A DNA stretch of 36,140 bases from Perkinsus marinus ATCC 50983 (lineage: Eukaryota > Perkinsozoa > Perkinsida > Perkinsidae): assembly GCF_000006405.1 (NCBI RefSeq), contig NW_003214682.1, positions 125,338-161,477 on the forward strand, written 5' to 3'. Position 1 is the stretch's first letter, and every line of letters starts with the position of its first letter. Positions 31,067-36,140 of the stretch are shown piece by piece. A program made the translations under genes and the position numbers. The notes beneath the pieces were generated by a model. It made no database searches and was not told the DNA's origin. It saw nothing but the letters and a program-made list of their open reading frames with translations.

Positions 31067-31858
31067 TACAACGAAGTGAATGTTTCACAACTAAGAAGGA
31101 TTTGAGTAGGAGAATGCCACAAGGTTGGGGTATTCCTTTTTCTCGGGAGGCCCGACCAGTCTCCTGGGAGAAACAGGACGTAGACGACTACTACAGCACC
31201 GGGCAGCCCGGTCCGGACCCCGGTGACCAGAGTCTACTAAGTGTGGGCATATGGGAGTAGATTGCTATGCACGGTTCTTCGAAGGGGAACCCCCTTTGCT
31301 AGCCATGAGCTCGTCACACCTACGCGACATCCTCTCTCTCTCATGCCATTCCGATAGACCTCGGGAGACATCCTGCCAACCGGGGGCTGATGACGGAAGT
31401 ACGAAGCTGCTCGAAAATGAAGAAGGCGAGCGAAAGGCTCATCGGGAGGACTAATCCCTCCAACAGTTACGTTGCATGGACGGAATACCGTGCGCGGAAC
31501 ATAACAGCATGTGAATAGGGTTTAGTCGGTTGGGTACGGACAAGTCGATGGGGAGGGCCTTATCCTACCGGCTACAGTAAAGGGATAGCTGCAGCATAAT
31601 ATGATCCACACATAGGGAAGGGCGCCTCGTAATCGTTTTGACTCCACCACCATTTAGGAGCTTACTCGACGAATGAGGCCGCTATGTTCGAGATACGAAA
31701 CACGCCGAGTTGTGACCCTATTGATACCCCCAATAAGTGGAGTTAGTTGAGTATACATGACTAACTTGAAGTACTTGTATTGCTATTATTCTAGTTGAAC
31801 TTATAAACACGTTGAAACATTGAAAACATATCTTCTTATAAACATTAGTACTGACTAA

Positions 31859-31899
31859 AATGCTGCCACTAGTAATGACTCATTACTAGTGGCAGCATT
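31859..31899. repeat. Perfect 20-bp-arm palindrome
   Basis: AATGCTGCCACTAGTAATGA and its exact reverse complement flank one C. It would extrude as a cruciform or, if transcribed, a tight hairpin. No coding context. Confidence 0.95.
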
Positions 31900-32101
31900 G
31901 AGTTTGATTGGATGAAGGTCAAAGCGGTAACGGAGTGAGGCAGGTTCTGGTGGTGTAGGCATATGTAGTATTATGAGGACTAGATCCGAGTTAATGACAG
32001 TTTCGAATCTGCCAAGTTAGAAGGTTGGGTTTCGAGTGTGGGGTTGGTCGACACGCAGTGCAGCGTCCCAAACAAAAGGCCAGTTGGCGTGAAGTGGCAT
32101 T

Positions 32102-32184
32102 TTGTTAGTTAACGAACAACTAACAAGATAAGCGTCTGTGTGGCAGATTGATGTTAGTTAACCACTTCAAGTGGTGGACTAACA
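32102..32184. repeat. Two adjacent hairpins with TTAGTT stems
   Basis: TTGTTAGTT/AACTAACAA at 32102-32126 and TGTTAGT...ACTAACA with an inner CCACTT/AAGTGG at 32151-32184. They share stem sequence with the palindrome at 28763-28798, which suggests a small foldback family. Confidence 0.65.
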
Positions 32185-32562
32185 GCAATCTTTACCCGCG
32201 ACCCAAATCACTGGAAGTGATCGAGCGCTCAAAAACTATGGCTTGCACGCCACGAGGAGGCGTGGAGGCGCTCACAGTGTGTGAGTTTCACACTGTAATC
32301 AGTTGTAAGAAGGAACATTTTTCTCACACTCATTCAAGTCCAATACGGTAACTACCGTTTTAACTATTTCCCCATCCCGAGTGAACTGAGATAACCAAAG
32401 TCTACCAAAGGAGTGCAAAAGGACTTAATTGACGCAAGTGTTCATAACAACATCAGACATGCTGGGCGATATATCCAACGCGCGCCGTTTTCACCACGGG
32501 CAAATGCCCAATATGCGCGTCATAATAACAGCTAAGCTCCTATATAATCAATCACTTGATAA

Positions 32563-35500
32563 TCAAGCCTTCTCCTTCGAACTATTAGTCGTCGTTCCGA
32601 GTACTGACGACTCGCCTACTGACACATCCGGTGAAGCACTTTCGTTCAATCGAAGAGGCGTAGATGACAGCACTGAGGGATTCTCCACTCCAGCGCCTGA
32701 TGCAATTGCACAACGGCAAGTCTCCTAAGAGCACGTTCCTCATCCAACACATCAGATTTCAGGCAGCCTACCGCGAGTGTCTCCACAATGGTGACGCGGG
32801 GATCCTGTCGTATTGGAAGGTGCTGTCCAACCTTCCTTTGCAGCGGTTTGCCAACCTTACCTCTGGACTGCTCGTATCTATCGGAAACACCGCCGCAATG
32901 ACTTATCCAACTAGGGTGAATGACAGTAGTAAAATTCGCAGTGACGGCACAAAGAGTTTCGGCGGCCAGAATTGTGCTCAGCAAGGAGTTTCACCCAATC
33001 TACGTGGTGAAAAACGCGATATTCACGGTGATATGCAGTAGTCGTGAAATATGTTTTTCACTAGTGTTTTTCATATCACTAGGGTCAACAAACTCCATTG
33101 TTATAACAAACACCACGGGTGCAACAACGACATTCCTCCAAATTGTGAGCTACAATCCCAGCAAACACGGAAGCGCAGCAACAGCATATAATCAACACCC
33201 ACCTACAAAATCACTTACACGTAAATTCCCATCACCACGTTGTGCCACGTCGGTATGAGCCTCGTGAGAACTTCCAACAGTTTCTCTGCCTCAGTAACTC
33301 TAATGAGTATGAAGAGGCCATGGTAGATACTCCTATGACAATACCAGGCTGTAGACCTCAGCACCGGCTAAGGGTAGTTTACTTTCTTTTGCAGTACTTC
33401 ATCATCCAATGGACGAACGAATCTATAGTTCTATATCGCTTCACTCTCAGCTGCTGGAACTCTGGGACCTAGGAAGGCTCATCCGATGAACCGAGGCTAA
33501 CCATTTTCAAAAACAGATATATATCAGCGATGACTATGAAAAAAATCCCATTATATTCCATGGTGGAAGTTTTTGATAATAATGTAGATAACTGCTACGC
33601 AGTGGAGCTTCAATATCATCGTTAATCAAACACTGGAGTTTCTTCACCCTAGTGATGTGAAAAACATATTTCACGACTACTGCATATCACCGCGAGTATC
33701 GCGTTTTTCACGGAGTTTCACACCACATCACATAAAACGAGTCGTGAAACTCCATCGGACACACTTTCGCCACCACTACTACACACGTACTGCATTATCA
33801 CCATAACTAGCAATAACAACAAGAAATTAGTATATTCACAATCTGACCAGCAATATGCTACCAACAGAGCCGTACAATCCTGAACTAGACGCCCATACAG
33901 CTCTCAGAAATGACGCCCCCCAGTGAAAAGTGTTTCCAATGTGATCACATTTACATAGCAAACCGCTTGAAGAATTCAGAAAATTCAAAATGAATTTTTT
34001 CCGGGAACATTATAGGTTCCTAGATGATTCGCTGTCCTCAACGCTCACAGTAATAGGGAAAATTCACGAGGTGCATTACATTGAAACCTAATTATAAATT
34101 GAGGTGTGATTATTATATTAATATTTATGAATAATAATAAACCTAAAGTATTTATTTATTTTAATCATTACATTGGAGTTTCTTGACCACCCTAGTGAAA
34201 AACACTAGTGCAAAATATATTTCACGACTACAACATACCGCGAGTATCACGTTTTTCACCGAGTTTTACGCCGCCACTTCGTGTAAAACGGGTGATCGTA
34301 AAACTCCATTATAACAACCAATAATACCTTTTAATAATAATATACCTAGCTTATAATGGAGTTTCACCCGTTTTACGTGAAGTGGCGTAAAACTCCGTGA
34401 AAACGCGATATTTGCGCTATGCAATAGTCGTGAAATATGTTTTTCACTAGTGTTTTTCGCATCACTAGGGTGAAACTCCAATGATATTACAACACCAATT
34501 GATAATAAATTACGATATACTCCATAATGAACCCATCCGACTCACATCAGTGTCGAACCAGGATTTGAACACATTCCTATCGATGCATACAGTAACCGGC
34601 CGCGTCCCATCAAAGCTCGCCTCGGAAGCCACCGAATGGGTGCGGACGGATCTAAAATTTACTCATAATTTCACAATTATTAAAATATTCAAAGCACTAT
34701 CTAAAAAGTCTCCTTTTGTGTCACCAAAGTAGAAATGAAATTTTCTCAAAAGGGTTATCGTCATCGACCAATACGATTTAATTCCTTTGAAAATTTCTAG
34801 CTATCTTTGCACCTCGTTCGCTGATATCCTGTGATAGAAAACATATGATTAAATGTTTCCAACCATACCCCCTTCTCAAGAAGACGATTGACAAACATTA
34901 CGGAAAAAAATGAACATTTTTCACCGAGGAGATGATATTGATCAAAACTTGGATTATCCCATAGATCTCAAAAAATTCCCAGAATGAGAATTTTACCCAA
35001 AAATTTTCACATAAAATATCACAATTAACAGCTACTGAAATTTACGTGAAGTGGCGTCGTAAAACTCTGTGAAAAAAGCACACGATATTTGTATTCGTGA
35101 AATATGTTTTTCATCTCACTACAGGTATACCAATCGGTTTCCCCGGGCTAGGAGCTCCCGAAGCACAAGTTTCATTGTCATTCGCTCGTTGAGTCCCGAG
35201 TTTTGTCATTTTTCATCAACGCACTGTAGGGTCTAAAAACTCCACTCTTATCAGCAACATAAACTCACCTAAGACTCTGAGGACCACTAGGAGGATGTGT
35301 TACAGGAGGGCTTGGAGGAGGGCCGTTATTATTATCAAATTGTGGTATCGGATAGCTCCCTATGATTGGCACTGCAGGATGATGACCACCACTCTGATTG
35401 CCGTTTGCCATTGGTACCTGTTTGGGAGGAGGATATATGCACATGGTCAACTACATGTGTTGGTGAAAATTTTTCGAGAAATTTTTACTGTAAGTAGCGA

Positions 35501-36002
35501 GGAAACTCCTGAGCTTCGGTGAGGAAAGCAAACAGTGATAATTACTATATGAAGAAAAATTTGAAATTTTATTCTGAACTTGATAATTCTTAATAATAAC
35601 AACTCGTGTGTGTGAGGGGGGAAGATATACACATGGTCAACTACATGTGTTGGGGAAATTCTGAGAGGAAACTCTCATTGGTTTCTGTACATTCCTACCA
35701 GAATTCGTATAACAAGCTTTGGAAACTCTCGAGCTCAACTGAGGGAAGCAAACATATATTCCTACTCCAACACTGGAATTTTTACGACCAGTTTCACGTG
35801 AAGTGGCGTAAAACTCTGCGATATTCGCGGTGATATACGTTTTTCACATCACTAGGGTGGTGAAGAAACTCCATTACTGATCAACTTCATACCACCCTTC
35901 TGCCACATCACTCCTACCAGTATAATGCTCGTTGTGTCCTGAGGAATCGGCGATGTCGTATACACTATCGTAGCCGTTGGATGCCGCCTGATATGACCGT
36001 AC
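32563..36002 (-). CDS. Unrecognised multi-exon gene, 5' end beyond window
   Basis: Exons in order of transcription: 35878-36002, 35269-35417, 34546-34651, 33383-33468, 33219-33332, 33114-33149, 32772-32976, 32563-32724 (stop 32563-32565). Phase closes at every junction except the first, where either an earlier donor (35885) or a later acceptor (exon from 35391) is needed. At least one more exon lies past 36002. The protein, about 325 residues of it, has a Gly/Pro/Asn-rich stretch (FDNNNGPPPSPPVTHPP), then VFKSWFDTD, a helical part (LFILIRVTEAEKLLEVLTRL) and a Ser/Thr-rich C-terminus ending KEKA. I recognise no domain. Its introns hold six MITE copies, two SINEs and one repeat B; no exon is interrupted by any of them. 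Confidence 0.7.
32985..33096 (-). mobile_element. MITE family A, copy 5, filling an intron
   Basis: GGAGTTTCACCC at the left, AAACTCC at the right, 112 bases. It makes up most of the 137-base intron 32977-33113 of the minus-strand gene, leaving 17 bases at the donor side and 8 at the acceptor side. Confidence 0.85.
33635..33753 (+). mobile_element. MITE family A, copy 6
   Basis: GGAGTTTCTTCACCCTAGTG to GTGAAACTCC, 119 bases, missing one of the two inner CACTAGTG blocks. Lies in the intron 33469-34545. Confidence 0.85.
33892..34028 (-). repeat. Dispersed repeat family B, copy 3
   Basis: Minus strand: CATCTAGGAACCTATAATGTT then CTATGTAAATGTGATCACATT, AACACTTTTCACTGGGG and AGAGCTGTATGGG. Co-linear with the copies near 14.3 and 15.4 kb. 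Lies in the same intron as MITE copies 6 to 8. Confidence 0.6.
34175..34307 (+). mobile_element. MITE family A, copy 7
   Basis: GGAGTTTCTTGACCACCCTAG to AAACTCC, 133 bases, flanked by ATT on both sides (34172-34174 and 34308-34310), a plausible 3-bp target-site duplication. Confidence 0.9.
34358..34479 (-). mobile_element. MITE family A, copy 8 (best preserved)
   Basis: GGAGTTTCACCCGTTTTACG at the left and TAGGGTGAAACTCC at the right, giving a perfect 12-bp terminal inverted repeat GGAGTTTCACCC. Flanked by AAT on both sides (34355-34357 and 34480-34482). Length 122 bases, no coding capacity. It lies 48 bases from copy 7. Confidence 0.95.
35039..35122 (-). mobile_element. MITE family A, copy 9 (partial)
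   Basis: Begins TTTACGTGAAGTGGCGTCG and continues TTCGTGAAATATGTTTTTCA. The far end is displaced or lost; an AAAACTCCA about 110 bases further (35236-35244) may be its other terminus separated by an insertion. Lies in the intron 34652-35268. Confidence 0.65.
35434..35540 (+). mobile_element. tRNA-headed SINE, copy 6 (body)
   Basis: ATGCACATGGTCAACTACATG followed by an AAATTTTTCGAGAAATTTTT dyad and GGAAACTCCTGAGCTTCGG. It starts 17 bases outside the exon edge at 35417. Confidence 0.65.
35620..35773 (+). mobile_element. tRNA-headed SINE, copy 7 (body)
   Basis: CACATGGTCAACTACATGTG, TTGGTTTCTGTACATTCC, GGAAACTCTCGAGCTCAAC and ATATATTCCTACTCCAACAC. It abuts MITE copy 10 directly. Confidence 0.7.
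35774..35872 (-). mobile_element. MITE family A, copy 10, at an intron's 5' edge
   Basis: GGAATTTTTACGACCAGTTT at the left (one terminus decayed) to AAACTCC at 35872, 99 bases. The donor of the minus-strand exon 35878-36002 is gtaat, with the element starting on the next base. Confidence 0.8.
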
Positions 36003-36140
36003 CTATTTTCACTGTTAATACCATAAATTTGGCTCATCCTCCTCCACGAGAATATACAACGGCAAAAAAGTAATTTATATATCATTTAAAATTTTACGAA
36101 ATTTATTTCAGTAAAATAGTAAAATTTTACGCAATTTATT

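Larger units (their letters stand above)
31067..32562. other. Intergenic with palindromes; upstream of the subtilisin-fold gene
   Basis: Contains a single CGACGAATGAGGCCGCTATG at about 31667, a solo relative of the 50-base repeat at 5109-5240. Palindromes are listed separately. Open frames at 31036-31260, 31251-31454 and 32148-32351 show no domain or splice support. The promoter of the minus-strand subtilisin-fold gene should be within the first few hundred bases. Confidence 0.45.

Noticed and set aside
32429-33041. Plus-strand frames 32429-32728 and 32664-33041
   Set aside because: They lie opposite two minus-strand exons that join in phase with the rest of a gene, and the second runs into a MITE.
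33150-33218. A 16-base intron (33203-33218) followed by a Cys-rich membrane segment
   Set aside because: The phase then fails at the next junction; a 69-base intron using the AG at 33150-33151 keeps phase, and the hydrophobic reading is explained by T-rich intron sequence.

Overview
The window is eukaryotic nuclear DNA. Its protein genes are broken by short GT-AG introns, many of 40-130 bases, and reading phase closes cleanly across almost all of them. The domain mix (type I metacaspases with LSD1-type zinc ribbons, a GPCPD1/GDE1-type glycerophosphodiesterase, a secreted subtilisin-fold protein) and the intron style suggest a free-living or parasitic protist. An alveolate such as Perkinsus is my best guess, but no ribosomal RNA or spliced-leader sequence is present to prove it.

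Layout. 1-1771 is repetitive and non-coding. 1772-4762 (minus) is a 12-exon glycerophosphodiester phosphodiesterase gene. 4763-10331 is mostly intergenic: diverged satellite units, hairpins, tRNA-like SINE pieces and the tail of a MULE transposase. 10332-13702 (plus) is a seven-exon gene of unknown function, followed by fragments and one clear terminal exon at 15019-15207. 16416-20405 and 21500-27096 (plus) are two tandem metacaspase genes. 27684-28643 is satellite and dispersed repeat. 29612-31066 (minus) is a one-exon subtilisin-fold gene lacking two catalytic residues. 32563 to the right edge (minus) is an eight-exon fragment of an unrecognised gene whose introns hold six copies of a short inverted-repeat element.

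The most notable unit is the metacaspase pair. Joining the exons by phase gives a 573-residue protein with a UBA-like domain, a C4 LSD1-type zinc ribbon, a Pro/Val-rich linker, a complete p20/p10 metacaspase domain (His280, Cys336), a glycine-zipper hydrophobic segment and an Arg-rich tail. The downstream paralog has the same plan plus a second zinc-ribbon exon pair. The two copies are nearly identical in some stretches, including one whole intron, and well diverged in others, as expected from patchy gene conversion. How the proteins work together (ubiquitin binding, zinc-ribbon docking, membrane or oligomer formation by the zipper) is inference from domain content.

The non-coding part is dominated by a few local repeat families: a roughly 120-base MITE (ten copies), a tRNA-headed SINE (seven copies), a second dispersed repeat (three copies), and satellites at four loci sharing the core GGGGCnnCTATGCCA.
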